From assembly GCA_021151825.1 (NCBI GenBank), contig JAGKWQ010000002.1, positions 248,001 to 312,000 on the forward strand: a stretch of DNA of 64,000 nt, in the 5' to 3' direction. Both the position numbers and the translations under genes were made by a program. Below the pieces are notes generated by a model. It was not told the origin of the DNA, did no database searches, and saw only the letters and a list, made by a program, of their open reading frames with translations. The stretch is from Cellvibrionaceae bacterium (GTDB taxonomy: Bacteria; Pseudomonadota; Gammaproteobacteria; Pseudomonadales; Cellvibrionaceae). The first letter of the stretch is position 1, and each line of letters opens with the position of its first letter. Of the stretch, positions 8,484 through 16,302 are shown in pieces.

Positions 8484-9521
8484 ATGAGCAATGCCAACAG
8501 CATTACCAGGGACTTATCAAGTAATGCATTTCTCGATCCAACCTTTGCCAATTTATTGGCCGCTGCTGCTGCCGCTGCCTACACAGATTTTGCGAATACC
8601 AACAACCCCGCGTACACGCCACCTTCATTGGATTTTGATGGCATTGGCTTTAATTTCCTCCAGCGATTTACCGGATTTGACGATGTCATCTGGGGTAGCG
8701 GAGAAGAAGAACGCTATGCCCTGCTCTATCAATCAACATCGCAAAGCAACACCTATTTAATTGCATTTCGCGGCACGTCGTCAGTGGATGACATGCTGCT
8801 CGATCTTGAATCCGGTAAATCGCTTGCATTCACCCCGTTTAATAATCCCAGCAACTTCCCTAAAAATGTTTATGTGGGGGATGGCTTCAATAAAATTTAC
8901 ATCACTAAAAAAAGCACCATGCCCACCTCTTTGCAGAACCAGCTTTTTACAGCATTAAGTAAGCTGCCCGATGCACCTACTGAAATTTTTATCACTGGCC
9001 ATAGTCTTGGGGGCGCACTCGCCAGTTTATTTACACTTGATATGGCGGTCAGCCTGCCAGACGTTGGTATTACCAGTATTACGTTTGCCAGCCCACGTGT
9101 GGGAAGTAGCAATTGGCAAACGGTATATGATCAAACCTATCACTTGCAGGATAAAACTATTCGGGTGCGCAACACTTACGATCTTGTTCCGAAAGCGCCC
9201 CCGGCTAATTGGCCATTCAGTTTTAAAGATGTAGGGCAAGAATTTCTAGTTTCATTCAGCGTTGAACAAGATCATATCGATGTATCCGATATTGTTTTAT
9301 CCTGGCATGCACTGACGAACTACACCTACGTCGTCACTCGTGCCGTTATTGCAACACCGCAACTATGGACGGGAGAATTTCCTGACCAAGCTCACAATGG
9401 CTGGAATATGCTTAGCTACACACCCAATATGGGTAGCTCTGCACTTGAGCAAGCAAATTCAAGTAACGATGTAAAACAGCTGTTGACCGAAAAAGAAAAT
9501 GCAAGCACTGCAGTGGCCTAA
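8484..9521 (+). CDS. Class 3 lipase (fungal-lipase-like alpha/beta hydrolase)
   Basis: A 345-aa alpha/beta hydrolase of the lipase class 3 family. The oxyanion loop FRGTSSVDDMLLDL starts near residue 95. The nucleophile elbow TGHSLGGALAS places the catalytic Ser at 174. D233 in NTYDLVPKAPP and H275 in SWHALTNY complete a plausible triad. There is no signal peptide; the N-terminus has an alanine run instead, so it is cytosolic or leaves by a non-Sec route. A TAAGGAGC ribosome site precedes the ATG. It is convergent with the Roadblock operon. Confidence 0.88.
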   Translation: MSNANSITRDLSSNAFLDPTFANLLAAAAAAAYTDFANTNNPAYTPPSLDFDGIGFNFLQRFTGFDDVIWGSGEEERYALLYQSTSQSNTYLIAFRGTSSVDDMLLDLESGKSLAFTPFNNPSNFPKNVYVGDGFNKIYITKKSTMPTSLQNQLFTALSKLPDAPTEIFITGHSLGGALASLFTLDMAVSLPDVGITSITFASPRVGSSNWQTVYDQTYHLQDKTIRVRNTYDLVPKAPPANWPFSFKDVGQEFLVSFSVEQDHIDVSDIVLSWHALTNYTYVVTRAVIATPQLWTGEFPDQAHNGWNMLSYTPNMGSSALEQANSSNDVKQLLTEKENASTAVA

Positions 9522-9652
9522 ATGAAATTAAAAAACGTTAGCCAGGGATGGTTTGATTATTATAAAGAAAAATAAGGAAAGGAAAGAATACATAATAAGC
9601 GCTGAAGAGAAGGCATCCGTGCCTCCGCTGATAATTAGCGATAACAATGAAA

Positions 9653-10012
9653 TTAAAAGGTTAACTCTTTTTCAATATCAGATAATTTACGACGCGCCAT
9701 CGCTAAATTGGATTTGGTTTTATCCAACACATAATAAATAAACACACCCTCCTTGCGAGACATCGGTCTAATCAGGTGATATTGTTTGCCCAGCGTAATG
9801 AGAATATCTTCAATCACATCGTTCAAACCTAAAGAGCGCATTGTTTTCAGTTTAGCCCTCACTACCTCGGTATTACCCGCTGCAGCAACTTCCAGATCAA
9901 CACCGGAACCACCAAACCCCAGCATCATGCCACTTGTGGAATCCACCACCGCACCACACAATGCACCATCCAATACCAAAAGTTCATCAATAGACTGCTT
10001 GATCGTTGACAT
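9653..10012 (-). CDS. Roadblock/LC7 domain protein 1
   Basis: A 119-aa single-domain protein. The beginning LDGALCGAVVDSTSGMMLG fits the first helix and beta hairpin of the Roadblock/LC7 fold, which serves as a platform and GTPase-activating partner for bacterial Ras-like GTPases. The last part is a charged helix (KSNLAMARRKLSDIEKEL). It is the distal gene of a five-gene operon with the GTPase at 10831. The 38-base gap to the preceding gene is the largest in the operon. Confidence 0.72.
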   Translation of the reverse strand: MSTIKQSIDELLVLDGALCGAVVDSTSGMMLGFGGSGVDLEVAAAGNTEVVRAKLKTMRSLGLNDVIEDILITLGKQYHLIRPMSRKEGVFIYYVLDKTKSNLAMARRKLSDIEKELTF

Positions 10013-10050
10013 ATTTCATTACCTGTTTATAAAGGATAAAAATTCCTGAT

Positions 10051-10434
10051 TTATACACTTTTAGATACACTAAACTGGGACAATAACTCACTGATTTTTT
10101 TAGTGCTGGCAGGCCAACTGCTCCAATCAACACTTTTCAATTTCGCGATAGTTACCAGCAATACCGAAGCATTACCAAACATTTGCACGGACAAATGCGC
10201 ACGCTCATGCTGGACAAACACATTGCGCACAGCGCCGAGCGCTTCAAATACTTTTCCATTTTTTTGATGCAACACCCAATAATCCCGCGCGGCCTCTGCC
10301 ATGACTTCGATTTGAGCATTTTTAGAACTGGACAAAAAAACCATACCGGTATCTGCACTCACCAAAACACAAGCAATCACACCAGGAGTTTTTGCCAACA
10401 ACGCTAATTCTATTTCCAGTGATTGATATATCAA
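10051..10434 (-). CDS. Roadblock/LC7 domain protein 2
   Basis: A 127-aa protein with the Roadblock/LC7 pattern: a short helix, then TPGVIACVLVSADTGMVFLSS, a helix rich in Ala, and a final beta hairpin LSVQMFGNASVLLVTIAKL. The only start available is a TTG at 10432-10434 that overlaps the TGA of the upstream gene (TTGA), preceded by AAGG. This implies translational coupling with the Roadblock gene before it. A role as a second subunit of a Roadblock heterodimer is inference. Confidence 0.68.
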   Translation of the reverse strand: MIYQSLEIELALLAKTPGVIACVLVSADTGMVFLSSSKNAQIEVMAEAARDYWVLHQKNGKVFEALGAVRNVFVQHERAHLSVQMFGNASVLLVTIAKLKSVDWSSWPASTKKISELLSQFSVSKSV

Positions 10435-10814
10435 CTGACCTTCAACCTCTTATTAATTTCACCACAATAATAAATAATTTGTGCAAGTATCGCGGAACCA
10501 TTTGCAATGACATTTAATGCACAAGGTTGTCCGGCAATTTCAACATTAGTGATATAGACAAAGCCATCTTCAGTATTAACTGTAATACTTTTACTTGCCC
10601 CCAATGAAGCTTCTTGTGAAACAACGATACCTATAGCTGCGATAGAACTTGCCATAGCCGCTATTTTTGACGGGTCAAGATCCCTGGTAACAGCACTTGC
10701 GATATCAAAACCATCCACGGAAGAAATCACAACGCCAAGAACCCCCAACTGCTCTTCGAGAAGTTTACTGCATTCGTTTCGGGCATTTGTAAGAACACCA
10801 ACATCAATATTCAT
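10431..10814 (-). CDS. Roadblock/LC7 domain protein 3 (MglB-like)
   Basis: A 127-aa protein and the clearest Roadblock member: EEQLGVLGVVISSVDGFDIASA at the start (typical of MglB: G-V-x-x-S-x-D-G), a helix with IAAMASSIAAIGI, and a final strand pair. In MglA/MglB systems the dimer of this fold stimulates GTP hydrolysis by the GTPase. The ATG at 10814 was chosen because GGAG lies about 11 bases before it; the frame also has an upstream GTG. It follows the GTPase gene by 16 bases. Confidence 0.78.
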   Translation of the reverse strand: MNIDVGVLTNARNECSKLLEEQLGVLGVVISSVDGFDIASAVTRDLDPSKIAAMASSIAAIGIVVSQEASLGASKSITVNTEDGFVYITNVEIAGQPCALNVIANGSAILAQIIYYCGEINKRLKVS

Positions 10815-10830
10815 TGTGGCAAACACTCCA

Positions 10831-11358
10831 TTACATATCGGCTTCAGCCTGGGCCATCAATAATTCAATCAACAAAATAACATCTTGTGGCTGCCTGACA
10901 TCCACAGGAATAACAGGAAGCGCAAAACCTCTATCACCCAACAAGGTAGAAAAATCATCAATTGAGGGGTTTGGATTCTCTTCGGTTCTACCAACACCTA
11001 TTACACACGGAGTACTTGAAAGCTCTTGTGCAAAACCTTCCAAATAAACAATCAAATCAGCAAGCGGTTTAGGGCGCGAGTTATCAATAAGAATAATCAA
11101 ACCAAACGCATCTTTGGTTAAGATTTTCCACATAAAATCAAAGCGCGATTGCCCCGGAGTTCCAAAAAGACGAACTCGATCGCCGTTCGCCAGATTGAGT
11201 TGCCCAAAATCCAATCCAACGGTTGTAAATTCTTTATTCAGGGTCGCATCGGTATTAACAACATCTGTTTTAACCGCAGGTACTTCACTAATTGCATTAA
11301 TTGCAGTGGTTTTACCAGCGCCGGTAGTTCCTGTAAAAACTAATTTATATTCTTTCAT
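10831..11358 (-). CDS. Ras-like small GTPase (MglA-type)
   Basis: A 175-aa G-domain protein. From the ATG at 11358, the P-loop GTTGAGKTT is at residues 10-18, the switch I threonines in EFTTVGLDFG at about 43-52, and the G3 motif is GTPGQ at 66-70, where MglA-type bacterial GTPases have xPGQ rather than eukaryotic DxxG. The canonical G4 motif NKxD is not visible; the equivalent strand ends in VGRTEEN. The adjacent Roadblock genes support an MglA/MglB-like switch. In Myxococcus and Thermus such pairs set cell polarity or control pili and motility. The output here is unknown. Confidence 0.85.
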   Translation of the reverse strand: MKEYKLVFTGTTGAGKTTAINAISEVPAVKTDVVNTDATLNKEFTTVGLDFGQLNLANGDRVRLFGTPGQSRFDFMWKILTKDAFGLIILIDNSRPKPLADLIVYLEGFAQELSSTPCVIGVGRTEENPNPSIDDFSTLLGDRGFALPVIPVDVRQPQDVILLIELLMAQAEADM

Positions 11359-11372
11359 AATAACCACTTTTA

Positions 11373-12026
11373 TTATTTTTTATTCAATCCCAATTTTTCT
11401 CTGAGCGATGAAAAAAAACCTTTCTTCTCATCCTGATTCCGGGTTGATGTCGGAATTGAAATGGTCATTTTATTTAATTGGCCGCTATCAATATACAATA
11501 AATTCTGATCTTGCAAAACTTTTAGGAAGCTATTGCACATCGCTTCGCCCTGCCCTGAAAGCGTGATCAAATCCTGCAAGGTTTTTGCACCGCGGCTCAA
11601 ATAAACCGCTAGCAACATATAGTTTTTATGTTGGTTCAAAATATCAGCTGGGGGCCATTTTTTTAGTCGATAGAAATTCGTTGGGGATTGGTTGCTGGTA
11701 GCAGTAATTAATACAGATGGGGGTTGATTCGCGGAATCGATATTAATCAAAGTATCAATTAATTCATCCGCACGAAATGGCTTTAAAAAAACATGGCCTT
11801 CATGTTTTTCACCACGTCGACGAATAATAATGAGTTGTGTGGAAGGTTTAAGGACAAATGGGGTAAAACTTTTATCGGTGTTATAAACCAGCAGCGCATC
11901 ACACTCGCCGTTTTCGGCCAACACCCAGCGCTTATCCAACCTTGAGCTTGTGCGAAGAATCGTACGGATCAAATCTACTTCCGGCTTAATTAAACCAAGA
12001 CATCCTAAATAACGTGTCAACTCCAT
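11373..12026 (-). CDS. Pseudo-receiver plus winged-helix-like protein heading the GTPase operon
   Basis: A 217-aa protein I do not recognise by family name. Residues 1-115 look like a degenerate receiver domain: strands LLVYNT and LIIIRRRG, and VFLKPFRADELIDTL, which resembles the KP loop and last helix of receivers. No phospho-acceptor acidic pocket is obvious. Residues 140-195 resemble a winged-helix unit (TLQDLITLSGQGEAMCNSFLKVL, then LLYI). The C-terminus is basic (EKLGLNKK). AAAGG precedes the ATG at 12026. It is the first gene of the operon, 14 bases before the GTPase gene, so it may be the input or scaffold for the switch. Confidence 0.7.
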   Translation of the reverse strand: MELTRYLGCLGLIKPEVDLIRTILRTSSRLDKRWVLAENGECDALLVYNTDKSFTPFVLKPSTQLIIIRRRGEKHEGHVFLKPFRADELIDTLINIDSANQPPSVLITATSNQSPTNFYRLKKWPPADILNQHKNYMLLAVYLSRGAKTLQDLITLSGQGEAMCNSFLKVLQDQNLLYIDSGQLNKMTISIPTSTRNQDEKKGFFSSLREKLGLNKK

Positions 12027-12480
12027 ATACCTTTAATCAAGAAAGCTTCTTTAAGCGACATATTGGCGCATGCTACCACAATTAAATCATATTTATGGGC
12101 ACTTAACATAAGTTTTCTATGGCTCGCTACTTTCAATCATGAAAAAGCAATATTTTTGCTGCTCTGTTTGTTTACGGTGCGCTTAACCAACAATGCATTA
12201 ATTTCAGGTATAGCAGGATCAATAAGACGAAACAGATTTAATCCGAATATTGAAAACTGCGATAACGAGATGAAAATCACATTTTTAGATACAAACTCTT
12301 TAAAACTTATGGCTTACCTAAAAGCGCTTCAACAAGGTATTCACGCCCGAAAAATTTCTGCAAGATTATGCAAATAGTCACAGCGTCCAGGCAGTCGAAG
12401 ATTTGTAACCTGCCTGTAACATTCGGGAAATATAAAAGTCCGCCCACAGAGGTTTCTACATTTTACATTTACAGTAACTT

Positions 12481-12493
12481 ACACTCACAGTGT
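12481..12493. promoter_or_regulatory. Inverted repeat upstream of the sigma-54 promoter
   Basis: ACACT-CAC-AGTGT is a 5-bp perfect inverted repeat about 25 bases before the -24 element, with further imperfect symmetry outward (taactt and ttaact). It might bind a regulator, but sits closer than typical enhancer sites. Confidence 0.35.
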
Positions 12494-12516
12494 TAACTCC
12501 CCCTACCTCAAGTACT

Positions 12517-12533
12517 TTGGCACAAGGATTGCC
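12517..12533 (+). promoter_or_regulatory. Sigma-54 (RpoN) promoter
   Basis: The sequence TTGGCACAAGGATTGCC matches the RpoN consensus TTGGCAC-N5-TTGC, with the GG and GC doublets separated by exactly 10 bases. Transcription should begin near 12,544 toward the 71-aa gene. No bEBP gene is adjacent. Confidence 0.72.
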
Positions 12534-12549
12534 TAATCAATACCCGGCA

Positions 12550-12818
12550 AGCTGCGAATTAACACCTGAAACCGGTTATTAATAACGGCCTTGAAGATGA
12601 AATTCGACAAAACCTAATGGAATCAATGCCACAGCAAGTTATGAGCAATCACAGTCGTTGAAATTCCAGCAAGCAATAGGAATTTATTACAAGTTTTTGG
12701 ATAAAAAATTTTGAAGGTTTGATGAAAGTAAGTCGCTGGTGTAGGAATTTTTTACAATCGAGAGTCATGAACATAAAAGCGTTGAATATCAGCTGTGAAA
12801 TTAAGTAACACCTGAAAC
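12550..12818. repeat. Imperfect direct repeat pair
   Basis: One copy is at 12550-12572 and the other at 12791-12818. Both contain AGCTG[C/T]GAA followed by TTAA and AACACCTGAAAC, with about 5 extra bases in the second copy. Both lie in the predicted sigma-54 transcript, about 240 bases apart. The role is unknown. Confidence 0.5.
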
Positions 12819-12863
12819 TACCAGCGCAAAATAAAACTTAACCGTGAATAAAAGGAGTCTTGT

Positions 12864-13079
12864 ATGTCTGGCTTAGTGGTTCAAAAAGAGTATTCAGCAC
12901 GTTACGGTTTAAAGCTGGCAGTTAATGATATGGATGTTGCGCAGCAAATTGCTGAAGATACCTACCGAAAACTTGTCGGTCGCGATATTTTATGGAGTGA
13001 AATACACGATATACAGCAGTTAATTCTGGAATTACGCGTGTGGATTGGAATTGTTAAACAAGGAAAAACATGTCATTGA
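12864..13079 (+). CDS. Small protein of unknown function (71 aa)
   Basis: The ATG is preceded by AAAGGAG at good spacing, which supports real translation. The product is mostly helical and mildly acidic, without signal peptide or membrane segment: QIAEDTYRKLVGRDILW then EIHDIQQLILELRVWIGIV. I do not recognise a family. It lies 330 bases downstream of the sigma-54 promoter and ends at a plus-strand terminator, so it is probably a single-gene RpoN-dependent unit. It is convergent with the glycosyltransferase gene. Confidence 0.7.
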   Translation: MSGLVVQKEYSARYGLKLAVNDMDVAQQIAEDTYRKLVGRDILWSEIHDIQQLILELRVWIGIVKQGKTCH

Positions 13080-13080
13080 T

Positions 13081-13112
13081 TTAACGGTTTCTTCTGCCGT
13101 TAAGTTTATTTT
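13081..13112 (+). terminator. Terminator of the 71-aa gene, inside the 3' end of the convergent gene
   Basis: TTAACGG / CCGTTAA forms a 7-bp stem with a 9-base loop, followed by TTTATTTTT on the plus strand. The stem overlaps the last codons and the stop of the glycosyltransferase gene on the other strand. Confidence 0.65.
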
Positions 13113-13845
13113 TATCATTAAAATCGTGGAAATATTCATCTGCGAAATCAGTATCAATTCTTTTTAAACTTCGCCAAATTCTCGGGGCGTCCAGCGTTGC
13201 CATTCTGAAGAAAGACCAATCACCAAAATGGTCAAACTTTCTCGCCGACGTTAATAACGGCGCTTTATTGAGGCAAATATAGCGCTTGTTCTGCGACTTA
13301 CCGTAAGCTTTTAAGCGTCGGGCCAAATCGACATCTTCTACAATTAACAAATTTTCATCAAAACCGGATACAGCCCGGAATGTATCAGTCGCAGACCAAA
13401 ATGCGCCGGCCGATAAACCTGTTAATTTAACAGCAAAATCCAAACATAATTCACTCGCCGCTATTCCCAAAGAGCGTCGGTCGTAACGAATTGGCATGCC
13501 ACCACCAATAACATCTTGTTTGTTTAATGCATCTACCACCAAGACTAATGACTGCGGATGCAAACGACTATCCGCATCACACGTCACAAGGATATCACCG
13601 GTCGCTTCGGCAATCCCCCTATTCCTGACAGCGGCAATGCAGCGACTTTCATCGATTACAGTGAATGCACCATAACTTTTAGCAATCTGTTCTGTTGCAT
13701 CATTACAGCGATTCAGCACCACAATTATCTCAACAGTTTGATGTACATTTTTGGAGGCTATTGTTATTGCCGAAAGACAACCTTCAATGTATTTTTCTTC
13801 ATTGTGCGCAGGAATCACGATGGAGATTTTTTTTGCATCATTCAT
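13081..13845 (-). CDS. Glycosyltransferase family 2
   Basis: A 254-aa GT-A fold glycosyltransferase. The N-terminus ISIVIPAHNEEKYIEGCLS is the nucleotide-binding start of family 2. The DXD-type metal motif is VTCDADSRLHP. A later acidic motif VEDVDLARRL fits the catalytic base region of the family. There is no membrane segment. The frame is open to 14,007, but the extra 54 residues look unlike the family, so the ATG at 13,845 is preferred; no strong ribosome site marks it. Donor and acceptor are unknown. Confidence 0.85.
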   Translation of the reverse strand: MNDAKKISIVIPAHNEEKYIEGCLSAITIASKNVHQTVEIIVVLNRCNDATEQIAKSYGAFTVIDESRCIAAVRNRGIAEATGDILVTCDADSRLHPQSLVLVVDALNKQDVIGGGMPIRYDRRSLGIAASELCLDFAVKLTGLSAGAFWSATDTFRAVSGFDENLLIVEDVDLARRLKAYGKSQNKRYICLNKAPLLTSARKFDHFGDWSFFRMATLDAPRIWRSLKRIDTDFADEYFHDFNDKNKLNGRRNR

Positions 13846-14014
13846 AGCAATAACCACTAACAAAGGAACATAGAAATCTACAACTGCACCTGGCATTTTG
13901 CAACTATTGATACTATGGCATAGAGAGGAACAAAAGGAGAGGCAGCAAAGGCAATCGTGGGGAAAGTTTAATGATAGCGCCGCCGAACCTGACCAACGGC
14001 AGCGCAATTTTTTA

Positions 14015-14785
14015 TTAGCAGCCTAACTCAGATTTTAAACCACCCAAGCTACGTTCCACAGGTGCCTGAATGCTGGAAGATAAAGACGGCATAATATTTA
14101 AACCGGTACGCAATTCCACTTCATCTATTGTGACTTCCTTACCACAAAAGTTGTCATTGCGTCCGGAGTTCTGGTTCATAATAAACGCAGAGGCTTTCAC
14201 TGTGCTTCCATTTACCAATATAACCACCTTGAAGTAGGCAGACGGGATAATATGAAACTCATCTGCATTGGGTAAAGAACCAAAATAATGTTCATTTAAA
14301 GGCCCGGTAACTACATATAAATCTTTCGCTTTACTGCGTACATACGTCCGCTCTGCATTTTCCAATCGCTCCCAGGGACCTTGATTTAAATTTGCTGCTT
14401 GCGGTGTGATATTGGATAAATAATTCAGTGCTTGCCAATCGGTTGTATTGCTAAAAGAAGCTAATGGAACCTGATGGCCCCGGCCTGTGCCTAATACAGC
14501 AGCTGCGTTATCGTAATCTGCAGGTTCCAGGGTATTGGCAGAATTAATGGCCGGATCTGCACGCCAGGTACGAGTACGCGATGGGCCATCTATCGTTGAA
14601 GGGGTCACATGATATGCAGCCCAATTGGCGAATTTAGATGAACTGTTATTGTTTAGCGTATAAATAGAACGTTCGACAATTTGACCTGAAACACCAGTAG
14701 GACAACCATAAATACAATTAGCGGCATGAAGATCAAACGAAACCAAAGCAAGGGCAGAAACTAAAATAGACGACATTTTTTTCAT
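14015..14785 (-). CDS. Secreted DNA/RNA non-specific endonuclease
   Basis: A 256-aa member of the NUC1/Serratia nuclease family with a signal peptide (residues 1-21, ending in LHA-A). The active-site motif reads GRGHQVPLAS with the general-base His at 104; the family usually has DRGH. The metal-binding Asn is expected in NITPQAANLNQGPWERLE, and the following RTYVRSKAKDLYVVTGP strand is conserved. Four Cys in the mature protein may pair. It is probably periplasmic or extracellular, used to break down nucleic acids for food. A CTCTCC-complement (GGAGAG) ribosome site precedes the ATG. Confidence 0.88.
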   Translation of the reverse strand: MKKMSSILVSALALVSFDLHAANCIYGCPTGVSGQIVERSIYTLNNNSSSKFANWAAYHVTPSTIDGPSRTRTWRADPAINSANTLEPADYDNAAAVLGTGRGHQVPLASFSNTTDWQALNYLSNITPQAANLNQGPWERLENAERTYVRSKAKDLYVVTGPLNEHYFGSLPNADEFHIIPSAYFKVVILVNGSTVKASAFIMNQNSGRNDNFCGKEVTIDEVELRTGLNIMPSLSSSIQAPVERSLGGLKSELGC

Positions 14786-15082
14786 TACATCTCTCCTTAA
14801 AAGAAAAATGCGTCAGCAATAATTTGCGTGACGCCGGAGAAACGATAATGGTCGTGGGTGATTAAAAATTTATGATGATTTTAATACAGATTATTTAAGT
14901 TTTAGTGACTAGCAAAAATTACTTGCTCATCTGCAACTTTAAGGCGAAGGCAGTTATTATTTTATTTTTACAACCAAACAAATATTGTTTTTCGCACGCG
15001 AAAAAATGACAGGAAAACGGTCTGTGTAAATATTTGGTGAGGTATGACTGTGGTTCGCAAGCTCAGCCGAAGCACCACCAAT

Positions 15083-15622
15083 CTATTGCTGGATTATAGA
15101 TAGTGACATCATCGACTCAGATATGGATTTTCCATCAAATCTGTACATATCCTTGATTTCCCCACAAAACGTAAAACCCAGTTTTTCATACAGTCGAATA
15201 GCAGGCAAATTATCAGACATTACCCACAAATCCAAATGCTCAATTTTTGTCGTAGCTTGCATCCATTCAAGCATAGATTTAAGCAATTGCTCGCCAATTC
15301 CTTGGCCACGATGTGAAGTATCAACGCCCATACCTAATAGGGCCCGATGATTTGAATATTTGTTTGGATAAGGGCGAATATCAATGTGGCCAACAATGTT
15401 TTCACTCATAAACGCCAACATTAAAATTCGCCACCCCTCTTCACCAATAACTTTATTAACAGCGTTTGAAAATTTTGCCTTAATAATGTCATTAATCCTG
15501 GAATCCTCGCGGGACACCGGCTGAAACACTACAGCACCGTCAGCGCCGTTATCTTGCAATTGCACATCAAGGTATTGAAAAAAAAATTCCAGATCTCGCT
15601 CATTAGCTAAACGGATTTCCAC
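15083..15622 (-). CDS. GNAT family N-acetyltransferase
   Basis: A 179-aa acetyltransferase of the GNAT fold. Motif A reads LGMGVDTSHRGQGIGEQLL, with the R-G-Q-G-I-G pyrophosphate loop, and motif B is LWVMSDNLPAIRLYEKLGFTFCGE. These are typical of the RimI/general GNAT group. Translation starts at a GTG (15,620-15,622) preceded by GAGG and eight T. The substrate is unknown. It is a single gene. Confidence 0.88.
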   Translation of the reverse strand: MEIRLANERDLEFFFQYLDVQLQDNGADGAVVFQPVSREDSRINDIIKAKFSNAVNKVIGEEGWRILMLAFMSENIVGHIDIRPYPNKYSNHRALLGMGVDTSHRGQGIGEQLLKSMLEWMQATTKIEHLDLWVMSDNLPAIRLYEKLGFTFCGEIKDMYRFDGKSISESMMSLSIIQQ

Positions 15623-15729
15623 AAAAAAAACCTCAATTAATATCAGAACAGCTATAACTGCCCATACTATTTAAATTATTTAACCTGCTTTTCAATTAAG
15701 GGACTATTAGAAAAAATGATGTGTTAATT

Positions 15730-16173
15730 TTATAATTTAATATTTATATATTTTTTCGACACCAAATTAAATAAAAGATAATCTATTCCACCTACTACAA
15801 TAGCGGTGGAAACCATATCCAAAACCGAATGATATTGCTGATACAACATCAAGCCCGCATACGCGAATATGGAAACCACAAATATTTTCCATTGATTCGA
15901 AAATAAAAGACATAAAGAAAAGACCAGAGATAAAGCCACCGCAGTATGGGTGCTATAATCAAGTCCCACAGAGGACCACAACTGAACAGTATTATCGAAA
16001 AACATTAAGCCATATGAAACAATCAAAAGGCTAAACAAAAAGCAAAGATGCCCTACCACAGATTGGTAATTTGGCCATAGTTTATAAAGTGTTGATAAAA
16101 GCCTCGCGACAAATAACGCGAGCAAGATTGGAATATAGGAATCTGCAATCGCATCCAGAGTTTCGTAACTCAT
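15730..16173 (-). CDS. Small integral membrane protein with PAP2-like motifs
   Basis: The 147-aa product has four to five hydrophobic segments. Two stretches resemble the PAP2 phosphatase core: LDYSTHTAVALSLV (compare PSGHTxxA) and YQQYHSVLDMVSTAIVVG (compare the SRxxxxxHxxxD motif, where the His and Asp are present). The Lys/Arg of the first PAP2 motif is not seen. It may be a reduced or inactive lipid-phosphatase-like protein. The terminal -KKYINIKL is basic. No operon partners are evident. Confidence 0.62.
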   Translation of the reverse strand: MSYETLDAIADSYIPILLALFVARLLSTLYKLWPNYQSVVGHLCFLFSLLIVSYGLMFFDNTVQLWSSVGLDYSTHTAVALSLVFSLCLLFSNQWKIFVVSIFAYAGLMLYQQYHSVLDMVSTAIVVGGIDYLLFNLVSKKYINIKL

Positions 16174-16302
16174 AGTTAAATCATCCGTCCAATTTCGTAT
16201 TTATGATTATTGTTAACCTTCCCACAAAAAACGCCTCAAGAGCCAATTAATATTTATACGGGCGTCGCAGCCCATACGTCCCGACCCAATCTACGAAGCA
16301 CC

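Larger units (their letters stand above)
12027..12863. other. Long intergenic region with a sigma-54 promoter
   Basis: These 837 bases separate the GTPase operon (leaving leftward) from the 71-aa gene (rightward). Up to about 12,460 I see only AT-rich sequence and an unconvincing TTG-started frame. From 12,471 on there is an inverted repeat, a sigma-54 promoter and two imperfect direct repeats, described separately. The roughly 320 bases between the predicted transcript start and the 71-aa gene contain no convincing frame; they could be a long leader or a small RNA. Confidence 0.6.

Noticed and set aside
12063..12377. TTG-started 104-codon frame on the plus strand
   Set aside because: It has no ribosome site, begins with TTG, starts 36 bases from the divergent operon and has no recognisable protein character. 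I treat it as chance.
14988..15005. TTTTTCGC / GCGAAAAA palindrome upstream of the nuclease gene
   Set aside because: It is short with a 2-base centre, about 200 bases from the start codon, and I could not tie it to any regulator or terminator.
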